A stretch of DNA of 31,119 bases, from NCBI GenBank assembly GCA_036703315.1, contig DATNPH010000078.1, positions 1 through 31,119 of the forward strand, written 5' to 3'. Every line of letters starts with the position of its first letter. Position 1 is the first letter of the stretch. The position numbers and the translations under genes were made by a program. This DNA is from DATNPH01 sp036703315 (GTDB taxonomy: Bacteria > Cyanobacteriota > Cyanobacteriia > Cyanobacteriales > Coleofasciculaceae). Shown one piece after another: positions 1 to 8,518 of this stretch. The notes beneath the pieces were generated by a model, which was given only the letters and a program-made list of their open reading frames with translations, was not told where the DNA came from and did not search any database.

Positions 1-367
1 GTGCAGGCGTTCCTCCAGGGCGGAGAGTGTCAAGTAACCCCCCGCAAGATTATAGAGAAGAGATTCGATTGAGTTGAAGCTGGCATACAGCGCCACCCTC
101 AACAAATTTTGGATACCCTAGTAGCCCAATACACTGCAAAATGGTGGCATTCAGTGCCTCAAGGCATTCCTCCAATGCTTCTAACGATTGGGGTTCGGTA
201 ATCGCAGCTACTGACAAGTCGAGCGCAGGTGCCAGGTATTCATCAATCAGGTTTCTGTCCTGGGGGGAAGTAACGAAGCTGCTATGAAGTGCCAAACTAC
301 CATCAAACCTATACTCTGTAATGTCTCGGTAAAGCCAAGCGCTCTGTCTACTTTTTTTAAAAGGCAC
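1..367 (-). pseudogene. Degraded hypothetical gene, frameshifted, cut by window edge
   Basis: An open frame starts with GTG at 365-367 and runs to a TAA at 50-52 (105 aa). Family not recognised. From about position 100 downwards a second minus-strand frame is open to the window edge and reads like normal protein (it contains SFNSIESLLYNLAGGYLTL), whereas the tail of the first frame does not. The simplest reading is one gene with an indel near 88-105, continuing past the left edge. Its start codon lies in the first copy of the 107-bp tandem repeat, so the repeat has duplicated the 5' end of this gene. No clear Shine-Dalgarno was found. It could also be a short intact gene that ends at 50. Confidence 0.35.
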
Positions 368-676
368 TTCAGCCTAGAACACCGATTCATCCTTGCCTAT
401 AGCAAGCTACACGGATGTTACAGCCACTCACCTCGGTAAAGCCAAGCGCTCTGTCTACTTTTTTTAAAAGGCACTTCAGCCTAGAACACCGATTCATCCT
501 TGCCTATAGCAAGCTATACGGGCGTTACAGCCACTCACCTCGGTAAAGCCAAGCGCTCTGTCTACTTTTTTTAAAAAGCACCTCAGCCTAGAACACCGAT
601 TCATCCTTGTCTATAGCAAGCTATACGGACGTTACAGCCACTCACCTCGGTAAAGCCAAGCGCTCTGTCTACTTTT
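325..676. repeat. 107-bp tandem repeat, three full copies plus a partial
   Basis: Copies start at 325, 432 and 539 (CTCGGTAAAGCCAAGC), a constant period of 107, with a fourth partial copy from 646 that diverges after about 676. Copies differ by only a few substitutions. Copies 2 and 3 contain the palindrome TATAGC-AA-GCTATA (505-518, 612-625); in copy 1 it has decayed to GCTACA on the right arm. The partial copy runs into a non-repeated stretch leading to the 115-aa gene at 857. Short open frames here are by-products of the repeat. It could be an iteron or centromere-like array, or a slippage duplication of the 5' end of the left-edge gene. Confidence 0.9.
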
Positions 677-856
677 TCCTTGAAAAGGCACCTCTGTTGC
701 TCCGTCAGATGTCTCAACGTGACTCAGGAATGTCGCAGTTTCTCATCCGAAGTAGGCAATTTAAAGTTGAAAAACTCGATTCAGAACTTTAAGTTTGGAA
801 CTCTCAACTGAGTAAGTTTGAGTAAACTAAAGACGTAACACGTAACACCTTTCGAT

Positions 857-1204
857 ATGGGTAGAAAACCAACAGGGCAAACCACGACAGTGGTGCGAGT
901 GCCGATACGATTCAAACAAAAAGTTCAGCAGTATGTCCAATCTTTGAAGCAGTCCGAACTGACCGAACAAGTCGAAGTCATCGAGCAAGACAAAACCCCC
1001 GAACAGGCAGAATCTACCGAGCAGCCAGGAACCCCTGTGGCTCTAGCCATAGTTGAGAGAGCCGGACTGATTGATTTATGCAAGATTGCCGAGAGTTACG
1101 GAATTAATTATTTAGATCAGCAAGGGCGATGTTTGGGCAAAGAAGAACTTCGAGCAAAAATCCTGCACTTTTTCAGGGGTTATATCAATATCACCACAAA
1201 ATGA
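857..1204 (+). CDS. Small basic-N-terminus protein, possible DNA-binding plasmid protein
   Basis: 115 aa from ATG 857. The N-terminus (MGRKPTGQTTTVVRVPIRF) resembles the opening of small ribbon-helix-helix-like proteins common in cyanobacterial plasmids: a basic start and then a beta-strand-like TTVVRVPI followed by a helix. Residues about 34-62 are a low-complexity acidic linker with repeated EQ steps, and the C-terminal half (from about 65) looks like an independent helical domain. The preceding stretch contains the direct repeat GTAACAC twice (about 835-847). It lies just downstream of the 107-bp repeats, which could be its binding sites; that is inference from position. Exact function not recognised. 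Confidence 0.6.
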   Translation: MGRKPTGQTTTVVRVPIRFKQKVQQYVQSLKQSELTEQVEVIEQDKTPEQAESTEQPGTPVALAIVERAGLIDLCKIAESYGINYLDQQGRCLGKEELRAKILHFFRGYINITTK

Positions 1205-1287
1205 ATAACTGGTAACTAAAACGATAGAAGGTGGAAAATACACGTCTAGGCAGGCAAGACTAAACTACTCAAAAACAAGTGAGATTA

Positions 1288-1304
1288 AAGTTTTTCAAAA
1301 ACTT
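1288..1304. terminator. AT-rich palindrome between convergent genes
   Basis: AAGTTTTT-C-AAAAACTT is a perfect 8-bp inverted repeat with a 1-nt centre. It lies in the 149-bp gap between the plus-strand 115-aa gene and the end of the minus-strand rep gene, where a bidirectional terminator would be expected. The stem is AT-rich and weak, so it may equally be a protein-binding palindrome. Confidence 0.3.
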
Positions 1305-1353
1305 AACTTTTGTTTTTAATTGTTAGGTGACAAATTCGCTCTTTTTCACCCAA

Positions 1354-4300
1354 TCACGGAATCCCTTCGAGCAGCGCCACCAGCTCAGACTGGAAGTTAG
1401 CGGGTAGAGCCTGCATCACCAGCGCCACCAATCTTGCCTGAGTCTGGGGAGTGGCAGCAGCAACAATCCGCAGGAATGCCCCCAACCCGTAGGCTTGAAC
1501 GGTTTCCACTATCAGCTCAACGGCTTGCTCTGGTGGCTCATCCAGAGCAAGAGGGAGATAAGTTCGGGCTAAGTGTTTTTGCTCATCGGTCAACCCCTCA
1601 AACGCCGACTCAAAATTATTACTCTTGCTATAAAGACAATCTAATAGCAAGAGTAATAATTTCAAAAGCCCTTTCCAACCGCCAAACGGCTTAGCAATTT
1701 TGGCGATTAGGGCTTGGGATATTCCGGCTAAGGAAGCGATTGCATCTTGGGTAAGTTTCTGTCTCTGTTCCCGTAGCTGACGAACTGCCTGTAGAATTTT
1801 CCATCGGGTGACTTGTGCCGCAGTACCAGCTTCACGAGCAATCTCAAACGCTTCAACCTGCTCAATCTCACATCCCAAGAAGCTGAGATCGTAGTCTCCA
1901 ATAAAAATGAAGGTCAGTTCCTCGTTGGGTCGCAGGTGCGCTCGCAACCGTCCTACAGCCTGTTCTATCTCTGCCTGCGTGTGCGCTTCTATGAACTGCT
2001 GCAAGCCTTCATGGGGCTTTTCCTTGTCCAATGGGGCAAACTCGCCTGTGAGCGTTTGGTAGAGGGCTTGCAAATACCCCACGTTTTGGTAAGGAATCCC
2101 AAATACTGCCATAGCCGGGGCATTCTGGAACTCGTTCGAGCCTCGCAGGTTAACGAACCATTGCCCGTCACCCTCTTTTGCCTGACCTTTCCAATCGCCA
2201 AAAACAATGCCGGGGTATCCCTCCTCTAACGCTTTCCTGAGTGCAGCTATTCGGTCTTTAAGAGAGTCGGAGCGCTCTTTACCCAATTTCCCCATCCCAG
2301 TAATTTGGCGAATCTTGAGATTTCCGCGATTGGGCGTCTCCTGTGCAATCACATAGATTTCTGATGGGTCGATTCCCAGCCGCAATGCCAACCGCTCGCG
2401 ATCAATGGTGGCGTCCAAGAATATGTTGAACTTGGCAGCACGGGCTATAGCCGCGTGGCGCTCGCTCTTTACGAAGACGATCAACTGCTGCCATTCAGAG
2501 CGAAATGCTCCCTTCTCTCCATCCCAAACTTTCAGGAATGGTACTAGCCAATTGAGAGGCAGTCGGTCGAAGGCTTCCTGGAATTCCTGGTTGGCTTGTC
2601 GCCGGAATTCTTCATTAACCAGTGCCTGCATTCCCTTACTCACCTTCTTGCGCTTAGCGTCAGCAGCACTCACGAATTCCGCCTTCTGTTCCAGAAAACT
2701 GAGGTCTGGCTGCAAGAGCGCCTCCAGAGAGGCGATTGCCTCGCTCAGATTATCTGGTTTCTCCGGCAGCAGCGCCCGGAGACTGGCATCGTCCCAGCCG
2801 TGATACGGTTGCTTCAGTTCACCTGTCAGCAGTGGTCTGAGAGCAAGCCTTAGTGGTTTCAACTGCTCGTGCAGGTCAGGCGCTTTGGATTCCAGTTCCG
2901 CCCAGGTGCGATCAAACTCCTCCAAAGAGACACGGGTTTCATCCATCACCTTTAAATGCGTTCCGGCTTCGTCCCAGAACAATCCACAGGTGCCAAAAAT
3001 GAATTCATGGGGTGAAGGCAGACTATCGGCGTGTGCCCGGATGCGATCGTTCGATAGCGCATCGGCTCGTTCCCCCCGGAAGGTAGCCCCGTATTTTGCC
3101 CCGATACCCTGCTGGCAAAGGTGAGCTACCTTGCACTTGCTACAGATGGCTGAAGATTTAGCGTTCTCCTGATTCCGATACCCCTTAGCCGCAAACGCCC
3201 GGAACAAGGGAGTTCGATGGCAGTTAGCGCGAGTATCTGGCTCCTCCCCTGGTTTGGGGTGTGCCAAGAATGGGTTCCCATTTGGGGTCTTACGGCTATC
3301 ATCAATCTTCAACCCGCCGTGACGCACAGGCAGGTCGGCATAGTTCGACTCGATAACGCCCGTCGTCGGGTTTCTGTGGTCATTGGAAAGATACCACAGC
3401 TTCTCCACGCCGAAGGCATTGGGTAAGGCTATTCCAGCCGTGTGTGACTTGCCTCCTCCTGGTGGCGAAGCATCCAGGATGTATTTGTAGCCTTGAGCTA
3501 TTGCATCCTGCCAAGTAGTTAGGCGCTGATTGGCTTCCTGAAAGGTGCGATCGGGTGCTTCCTTGGGTTTGGGCTTTGGTGCAGGTGGCTTGCCGAATCC
3601 CTTGAATCGTTCGAGCGTTTGCTTGATGCGATCGCGCAGCCGTCTGCCAAAACCAAACTTCAGCTCCCACTCATCGCAGGTAATCGGGTGACCGATGTCT
3701 AGGGTCTGTGCAGGTGATGGTGTAGGCTGACCACCCAGAGCGAAGAACTCTTCAGGCGTGATGGTTGCCATCACTTGAGTTCCGTTCAGCTCATCAACAT
3801 CTGGGTGACTCTTATCAATCTGACCCCACCACCCAATATTGACGACGTAACCCTGACTCTGGAGCCATTTAATCTGGCTATTCCATCGCTGCATTACCTG
3901 AGAATTACACGCATCCCCCGCGTCTGGAGCGAGAGTTACCTTGCGATCGATACAGTAAGCCTGAAGTGCTGCCAGAGTCTGTTCCGGGGAATTTGAAAAC
4001 TGACCGTTGGGTGAACCGATGCAGATTTGCCCCAGCTTTTGTGCTGCGACGAAAGGTTTGAGAAAGCCCTCAGCCAAACATACGCCGGGGCAAGTGACTC
4101 CACCCATGGGACGGGCTACCATGATGGGTAGTTCTCCCGATTGCAAGTGAGGTTCCCTGGACCACTTGTACTTGGCACCAACTCTCTCCGGATCGTCGAA
4201 GCGAATTTGCCAGCCATTTACTCTGCCCTCTAGGTCAAAGGATGGGCAGACGTACCCACTGCCTGCTGTGTAAAACTTGTCACCCCGGCGCGTCACCCCT

Positions 4301-4749
4301 GGTAAGTTGGCGGGAATGCCTGGGGGAAGTTCCTGATCCGGGTAAACGCTGAAGAACAGACCAGTTTCAATCTGAGCATCACTTAAGCCTCGGTCACGCA
4401 AATCCTTCCGATGCTGACTCCCCAAGTCAAAGTAACGGTGAAGCTTCCTAATGGCTCGATCTAGTTCTGCAACGGGTAAAGCACCCTTTGCTCGTTCGAC
4501 TGCTGCCTTCTTCTTCTGTTGCTGACGCTCGATCTGATTCTGATGGGGTTCTAATCGCTGGTCACTGGAGAGGGCAAACAACCCCCCCATGCCATTCCGC
4601 AGCAGCTTGATGAAGCGGTAGCCTCGTGGGGCATCGTGCTGTGAAGTGGAGCGCAGGCATTCAATTAAATCATCTTCCCTGATGGCACAGCCGTGGTGGT
4701 TGCTGCAAATGGGGCAGAGGGTACGCTTGGTGGTGTACAGGCGTTTCAT
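1354..4749 (-). CDS. Plasmid replication protein, primase/helicase type (CyRepA1-like)
   Basis: 1131 aa, ATG at 4749 with the purine-rich GGGGGTGAGGT just upstream. Visible in order: an N-terminal zinc-finger-like set C12, C15, C21, C31, as in primase zinc ribbons; a TOPRIM/DUF3854-like region (about 200-330, with LAEGFLKPF and LAPDAGD); a Walker A loop SPPGGGKS (K at about 434); a second cysteine cluster with CSKCKVAHLC (about 525-545); a DEAG Walker B box at about 593; and a helicase motif VI-like QAVGRLRAHLR at about 930. This architecture is that of the large cyanobacterial plasmid Rep proteins (CyRepA1): primase-like front end plus SF2-like helicase. It probably initiates replication of this replicon. 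A run of seven leucines lies near residue 1030. The family assignment is from motifs and memory. Confidence 0.8.
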   Translation of the reverse strand: MKRLYTTKRTLCPICSNHHGCAIREDDLIECLRSTSQHDAPRGYRFIKLLRNGMGGLFALSSDQRLEPHQNQIERQQQKKKAAVERAKGALPVAELDRAIRKLHRYFDLGSQHRKDLRDRGLSDAQIETGLFFSVYPDQELPPGIPANLPGVTRRGDKFYTAGSGYVCPSFDLEGRVNGWQIRFDDPERVGAKYKWSREPHLQSGELPIMVARPMGGVTCPGVCLAEGFLKPFVAAQKLGQICIGSPNGQFSNSPEQTLAALQAYCIDRKVTLAPDAGDACNSQVMQRWNSQIKWLQSQGYVVNIGWWGQIDKSHPDVDELNGTQVMATITPEEFFALGGQPTPSPAQTLDIGHPITCDEWELKFGFGRRLRDRIKQTLERFKGFGKPPAPKPKPKEAPDRTFQEANQRLTTWQDAIAQGYKYILDASPPGGGKSHTAGIALPNAFGVEKLWYLSNDHRNPTTGVIESNYADLPVRHGGLKIDDSRKTPNGNPFLAHPKPGEEPDTRANCHRTPLFRAFAAKGYRNQENAKSSAICSKCKVAHLCQQGIGAKYGATFRGERADALSNDRIRAHADSLPSPHEFIFGTCGLFWDEAGTHLKVMDETRVSLEEFDRTWAELESKAPDLHEQLKPLRLALRPLLTGELKQPYHGWDDASLRALLPEKPDNLSEAIASLEALLQPDLSFLEQKAEFVSAADAKRKKVSKGMQALVNEEFRRQANQEFQEAFDRLPLNWLVPFLKVWDGEKGAFRSEWQQLIVFVKSERHAAIARAAKFNIFLDATIDRERLALRLGIDPSEIYVIAQETPNRGNLKIRQITGMGKLGKERSDSLKDRIAALRKALEEGYPGIVFGDWKGQAKEGDGQWFVNLRGSNEFQNAPAMAVFGIPYQNVGYLQALYQTLTGEFAPLDKEKPHEGLQQFIEAHTQAEIEQAVGRLRAHLRPNEELTFIFIGDYDLSFLGCEIEQVEAFEIAREAGTAAQVTRWKILQAVRQLREQRQKLTQDAIASLAGISQALIAKIAKPFGGWKGLLKLLLLLLDCLYSKSNNFESAFEGLTDEQKHLARTYLPLALDEPPEQAVELIVETVQAYGLGAFLRIVAAATPQTQARLVALVMQALPANFQSELVALLEGIP

Positions 4750-5249
4750 ACCTCACCCCCTCTCGCAGCAGAGCGAGCTTTAAGTATTGGTAGAATGGAG
4801 AAATTCATGGGTTTTTTGTCCCTTGGATTGGATTGATACCCTTTGCTCTCTGGCTCTCAAGGTGCCTTCAATACGCTTGAGAGTGAGTTTGGCGTTGGGG
4901 ATTAGAAGTTACTTAAAGTCAAGTTGGTAGAACTTTTTTTTTGTCCCTGCCGACTTGACTTTTGTTTTTTTCTATCAAATAAAACTTTTTTGCCAATTTT
5001 TTTTTGTAAAACTGGGTTTTGCAACTTAAAATAAAAACAAGCATAATTAATTTTTCCTTTTCTTGGAATTGCGAGTGAGAGGTGCTAGCTACTGCTGCCC
5101 TCAAACTCTTGCTTAGTATTAGGATAAATCATCAGCCTCCACTCATGGGGGCTTGTTGCTATCTAATCGTAATTTTCTTCAGTCACAGTAAATCTCCTTA
5201 TTCCCTAGTATCCCAGTCGCCTGATTTCTATGAGTGCCTGCCTTAGCGG
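4750..5249. other. AT-rich intergenic region upstream of rep, candidate origin/promoter
   Basis: About 500 bp without a convincing gene; the short minus-strand frame at 4919-5104 is Lys-rich low-complexity and looks spurious. It holds long T tracts, the motif CTTGACTTTTGTTTTTTT at 4954-4971 (also at 5772-5789 and, with one change, at 1302-1317), and a hairpin at 5134-5153 (AGCCTCCA-CTCA-TGGGGGCT, one G-T pair) that could terminate the small minus-strand gene ending at 5250. Lying directly 5' of rep, it is the likeliest place for the rep promoter or the replication origin; that is inference. Confidence 0.4.
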
Positions 5250-5432
5250 CTAGTGCTTTTGGTCGCTTGCATCGTCGATACACTCACACTCCCAGTGATC
5301 TAATAAAAGTTCTAGTTGCGGCAAATTGTCGATCTTTTGGTCGGTCAAGCTTGCTGGAATTCTTCTCACCCTGGTTGGCGCAGTTACCCCCGCTTTTCTT
5401 CCGGCTCCTGGTTGCTTACCACCTCTAGGCAT
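5250..5432 (-). CDS. Small hypothetical protein with RGGKQPGAG N-terminus
   Basis: 60 aa, ATG at 5432, preceded by the good ribosome site GAGGAGAA about 10 nt upstream. The N-terminus (PRGGKQPGAGRKAG) is a basic Gly-rich opening seen in many small phage and plasmid proteins, some of them DNA-associated; then PTRVRRIPASL and an acidic C-terminus. No catalytic motif is visible. It sits between rep and other short minus-strand genes. Function not recognised. Confidence 0.55.
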   Translation of the reverse strand: MPRGGKQPGAGRKAGVTAPTRVRRIPASLTDQKIDNLPQLELLLDHWECECIDDASDQKH

Positions 5433-5501
5433 GGGCTGTAATTCTCCTCTAGTTTGAACTTCTGGTTAGCGTAACAGGAATCAAAGTTTATCGTACAGAA
5501 A

Positions 5502-5699
5502 TCAAACCTTTGCATACCAACCCGCTTCTACCCAATGCCTACCAGCACTCTCAGCCGCTTCAGAGGTGTAGTACTGGCTAGTGTGCCCGTAGATAGCCCC
5601 ATCAGAACTAAGAACGCGAAACTGCCAGAGGTGATCGTGGTAAACAATTAGGATGCCCATTGGCGTGAGCGTGAGAAGGTGAATTTTCGTTGTTGGCAT
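5502..5699 (-). CDS. Small hypothetical protein
   Basis: 65 aa, ATG at 5699 with only a weak upstream GAGG. Aromatic and His-rich (YHDHLWQFRV, GRHWVEAGWYAKV), predicted mainly beta. No known domain recognised. The inverted repeat ACTCCCC (about 5720) / GGGGAGT (about 5750) lies just upstream of its start. Confidence 0.45.
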   Translation of the reverse strand: MPTTKIHLLTLTPMGILIVYHDHLWQFRVLSSDGAIYGHTSQYYTSEAAESAGRHWVEAGWYAKV

Positions 5700-5881
5700 G
5701 GCTAGAGCCTCATTTCACTTACTCCCCACCTCCAACGGTGCCTGAGATGGGGGAGTGTTTTTGCCTCTGTCCTTGACTTTTGTTTTTTTGGTTTAAGGTC
5801 GAAAAAAGGCCGTTTTAGAACTTTTTTCTGGAAATTGGTTTTGAATTTTGTCCTTCATTGTTTTTCCAATAGGGCTGAGTT

Positions 5882-6268
5882 TTAGTCTTTAGACTCTAAA
5901 TCACTGAGGCGTTTAACCCGTAGCACTTTTTTGTAAGCACCACGAATCTTGGAGCGTACAAGGGAGGTACGCGTTTGGTGTTTGTCTGCCAGCTCTTGTT
6001 GGTAATCTTTCCGAGCTTGCTGAATGCCTGGATCGGATACCCACATCGTCAGGGCAGCGGTGAGAATTTCATCTCGTGTAAATCCGAATGGTGCCCCTGA
6101 CTCTAAAGCTCTTATGGCTAGGCTGTAAGGAATCACGCCGGAGAACTCCTTCATCTCAAATCGAACTACATCCTTGCCGTTCAGTTTGCCACGCTCAGGG
6201 TGCTTCTCTAAGTCCTTACTTAGTTCCTCTGCTGTTTGTGGAGATTTGTAGTCAGCGTCAAACGTCAC
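5882..6268 (-). CDS. Hypothetical plasmid protein, 128 aa
   Basis: GTG start at 6268 chosen because the strong ribosome site AGGAGGAG lies 4 nt before it. The gene overlaps the end of the upstream ribbon-helix-helix gene by 11 nt, so the two are probably co-transcribed and translationally coupled. The protein is charged and mainly helical, with a basic C-terminal third (RSKIRGAYKKVLRVKRL) that might contact nucleic acid. No family recognised. The neighbourhood (RHH gene upstream, divergent parM operon beyond) suggests a role in plasmid maintenance, which is inference. Confidence 0.6.
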   Translation of the reverse strand: MTFDADYKSPQTAEELSKDLEKHPERGKLNGKDVVRFEMKEFSGVIPYSLAIRALESGAPFGFTRDEILTAALTMWVSDPGIQQARKDYQQELADKHQTRTSLVRSKIRGAYKKVLRVKRLSDLESKD

Positions 6269-6485
6269 TTTTCTCCTCCTGTGTGGATTGTTGTGTTTCT
6301 TTGTTTCTGCGCTTATCTAACATCGATCGCCAAACCTCAACCTTGTTTTGGTTGCTTATTTCGTCGTACATCCCTTTTCTTATCCATTCGCCAGCCAAAG
6401 AACTGTTACTGCGTCCCGTTTCTCTAGCTAATTCGGTCAAGATCCTAAACTCCTCATCGGAAATAACTACACTAATTTGTGCCAT
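6258..6485 (-). CDS. Ribbon-helix-helix (CopG/Arc-like) small regulator
   Basis: 75 aa with ATG at 6485. The frame is open further upstream (to 6578), but that extension (MNYHLSMRKWFLVIP) does not look like this fold, while MAQISVVISDEEFRILTELA is a classic RHH opening: a beta strand, then two helices (ELARETGRSNSSLAGEWIRKG). RHH proteins of this size act as plasmid partition or antitoxin repressors. It is divergent from the parM operon and separated from it by the TGATA-rich region, the natural operator/centromere candidate. The C-terminal tail is polar and acidic. Confidence 0.65.
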   Translation of the reverse strand: MAQISVVISDEEFRILTELARETGRSNSSLAGEWIRKGMYDEISNQNKVEVWRSMLDKRRNKETQQSTQEEKSDV

Positions 6486-6539
6486 TTTATGTTTCTTGCT
6501 GCTCCTGAACGAAGGAATCACAAGAAACCATTTTCGCAT

Positions 6540-6799
6540 TGATAAGTGATAATTCATTGATATCTCAAGGGTTAGCAAGGTTTTTACCCCTTAAATCACT
6601 GACTTATCAGTGATATTCAGTTGACATTTCAATGATACATCGTTACTGTAATTTCATAAGCCCAAAACAACCCAGCAGAGTGAACTGTCAGAACAAACTC
6701 GGTTAGGTTGGGTCACAGTCGAAAAGCATCGCAAAGACCATCAAAGCTATACACAGCAAGGCTTAGGGGGTCAAATAAATAGAATTCGGGAGCAATATT
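6540..6799. promoter_or_regulatory. Candidate centromere/operator (parC-like) with TGATA repeats
   Basis: The divergent region between the RHH operon and the parM-like gene has direct TGATA copies at 6540, 6547, 6558, 6611 and 6633, and a perfect palindrome ATCACTGA-CTTA-TCAGTGAT at 6595-6614. Clustered short repeats upstream of an actin-type ATPase gene are typical of plasmid centromeres bound by ParR or RHH proteins. 6640-6799 shows no further obvious structure apart from the parM ribosome site (GGGAG, about 6788). Confidence 0.5.
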
Positions 6800-7870
6800 A
6801 TGGTTTCTACTGCTCAGCCAAAACAGGCTGATTCTGGTCAATTTCGTTCATTTATTCCCACAGGAGTCGATTGTGGGGCAGGTTTAGTCAAGATGTGCAT
6901 CGATTCAAACGGTTCTCAAATGCGTTTGAGACAGCCCTCTAAAGTGCTGGAATTAAAAACAGCATTAATAGACGATTTATCCTCTAAAGAAGGCGGTCAT
7001 TTCTTCTACCAGTCAGGCGATAGAACCGACCTAATCGACCGAGCATTTCTAACAGGTGAACTGGCAGCGTGGAAAGCTCCCACCACTCACATTAAATTGA
7101 GTGATGATCCAGCGTTAAAGGCTGAATATGCCCTGCATACGTTGCTTGGAGCGTTGGCTACTCTTCCCCACCGTCAGGAGTGGAATCTATTTTTGGTCAT
7201 CAGTACCCACAGCCGTGACCTGTTTAACACCAAATTAAAACAGCTAACAAATGGAGTTCATATTGTTAGTTTTGGTGGTAAAAGTAAAACACAGTCACGG
7301 GTAACCATTACCGTTGGGAGCGTTGCTCCAGAGGGTGCTGGCTCTTACACTTACGTCAAGCGTTTAAGTTTAATTGACCCAGCTGCCCATGTAATAGCTC
7401 TCGACTTCGGAACCTCAACAGTTATTCCCCAAGTTTTTACCCCAGGTGGAAAGCTAATTTACCACCAACCTTTGGAGGTGGGAGGGTGCATCGATCTACT
7501 GGATGCGATCGCATCTGACCCCGAACTCATCCAGTTTCTAGGGACTGGTAAAGCAGGCAGTGTTGAGCTTATCCGCAAGGGTATCGAATCGAGAGAGTTC
7601 AATTACGGCACTCGTGATTTTAATCTCCGTCCCGTCTATGCACGGCTGATCAAAACTTGGCTTGTAGACCGTTTACGGCTGGGACTAAAGGCTACTGAAG
7701 AATGGCGTGATGCCGCCCAGTCCTTCGTTGCTTGGGGTGGGGGTACGCAGATGAGCGGAGTTTCCAAGATGCTTGCAACGCAGAAGATAACAACCGTTCC
7801 CGATGGCTGTTGGGCGAACGCGATCGGACTGCAAACTATTGCTACAGCACTACTCGCACGGAGGTCTTAG
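6800..7870 (+). CDS. parM: ParM/StbA-like actin ATPase for plasmid segregation
   Basis: 356 aa, ATG 6800 behind GGGAG. Actin-fold signatures: phosphate-1-like loop GVDCGAGLVKMCID near residues 22-35, phosphate-2-like ALDFGTSTVIP near 200, and the adenosine motif VAWGGGTQMSG near 310. Length is typical of bacterial actin-like segregation ATPases (ParM, StbA, Alp), which polymerise and push plasmid copies apart. The following gene starts 2 nt after the stop, as parR usually follows parM, and a repeat-rich stretch lies upstream where parC is expected. The symbol is by family analogy. Confidence 0.75.
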   Translation: MVSTAQPKQADSGQFRSFIPTGVDCGAGLVKMCIDSNGSQMRLRQPSKVLELKTALIDDLSSKEGGHFFYQSGDRTDLIDRAFLTGELAAWKAPTTHIKLSDDPALKAEYALHTLLGALATLPHRQEWNLFLVISTHSRDLFNTKLKQLTNGVHIVSFGGKSKTQSRVTITVGSVAPEGAGSYTYVKRLSLIDPAAHVIALDFGTSTVIPQVFTPGGKLIYHQPLEVGGCIDLLDAIASDPELIQFLGTGKAGSVELIRKGIESREFNYGTRDFNLRPVYARLIKTWLVDRLRLGLKATEEWRDAAQSFVAWGGGTQMSGVSKMLATQKITTVPDGCWANAIGLQTIATALLARRS

Positions 7871-7872
7871 AA

Positions 7873-8208
7873 ATGGCAGCTAACACCAGAATTCGGATTG
7901 ATTCAGATATCGAAAGTTACATCAAAAGCCAATCAGAACGGGTAATGGGTATTCCTTCTGACAAGCTCACCGCTAGCGATTTAACCGTTCTAGTTAACAG
8001 AGTTTTGTACGAACACAAGCTGGCTCAAACAATGATGCGCCAAGAGTTTATCCCATGGCTATTTAGTTGGCTCAAGGGTGTTTTGCCAGGAGTAGGAGGT
8101 GGCGGTAACAAGGTGGTTGCGATCACCCCTCAACAGCCAGCACTGCCAAGTGATGATTTAGATTTTGCTGCTGATTTTGCTGCACAGTTCGATGAGGATG
8201 CCGCTTAG
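7873..8208 (+). CDS. ParR-like partition adaptor candidate
   Basis: 111 aa from ATG 7873, chosen over in-frame upstream codons inside parM because GGAGG (7859-7863) lies 9 nt before it. The N-terminus (ANTRIRIDSDIESYIKSQS) looks like a beta strand plus helix of a ribbon-helix-helix domain; the C-terminus ends in an acidic tail (DDLDFAADFAAQFDEDAA). ParR proteins bind parC through an N-terminal RHH and contact ParM with their C-terminus. Size, position and domain style fit; sequence similarity was not tested. Confidence 0.6.
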   Translation: MAANTRIRIDSDIESYIKSQSERVMGIPSDKLTASDLTVLVNRVLYEHKLAQTMMRQEFIPWLFSWLKGVLPGVGGGGNKVVAITPQQPALPSDDLDFAADFAAQFDEDAA

Positions 8209-8332
8209 AAAGCGATCGCGCCCAAACCCTTCATCCGAACCTTGAAAACTCAATAGCAGCAGCCAATCCACCGACAGGTGCTAAGGCATTGCATAACACT
8301 CACATCCTGGAAATCTTTCCAGAAGCTAACCT

Positions 8333-8518
8333 ATGAATCGAATCTTTCAACACATCCGCACCCGCCAAGTTGCAGAGGTGCCTGAAATTCGCCCTGGTGT
8401 CGTTAATTTCAACGGGTGCATTCTCGAACTTGACGCCCTCTCCCTTCACGACTGGGTGCTGTGCGAACAAGACCCAGGCTATAGGGGGATGCCACCACAA
8501 GATGAGGCAGTAGCATGA
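8333..8518 (+). CDS. Small hypothetical protein, first gene of an overlapping operon
   Basis: 61 aa. Family not recognised. Its TGA overlaps the next start (ATGA at 8515-8518), which argues it is real and translationally coupled. No membrane segment or Cys/His cluster is visible. The 124 bp between the parR-like gene and this one contain no further gene. Confidence 0.5.
   Translation: MNRIFQHIRTRQVAEVPEIRPGVVNFNGCILELDALSLHDWVLCEQDPGYRGMPPQDEAVA

Noticed and set aside
607..792. 61-aa plus-strand frame at the end of the tandem repeats
   Set aside because: It mostly consists of tandem-repeat sequence and has no ribosome site.
1260..1273. CTAAACTACTCAAA shared with the WYL promoter region (19840-19853)
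   Set aside because: A 14-base match is expected once or twice by chance in a window of this size.
4919..5104. 61-aa minus-strand Lys-rich frame
   Set aside because: Low-complexity translation of T tracts in an intergenic region.
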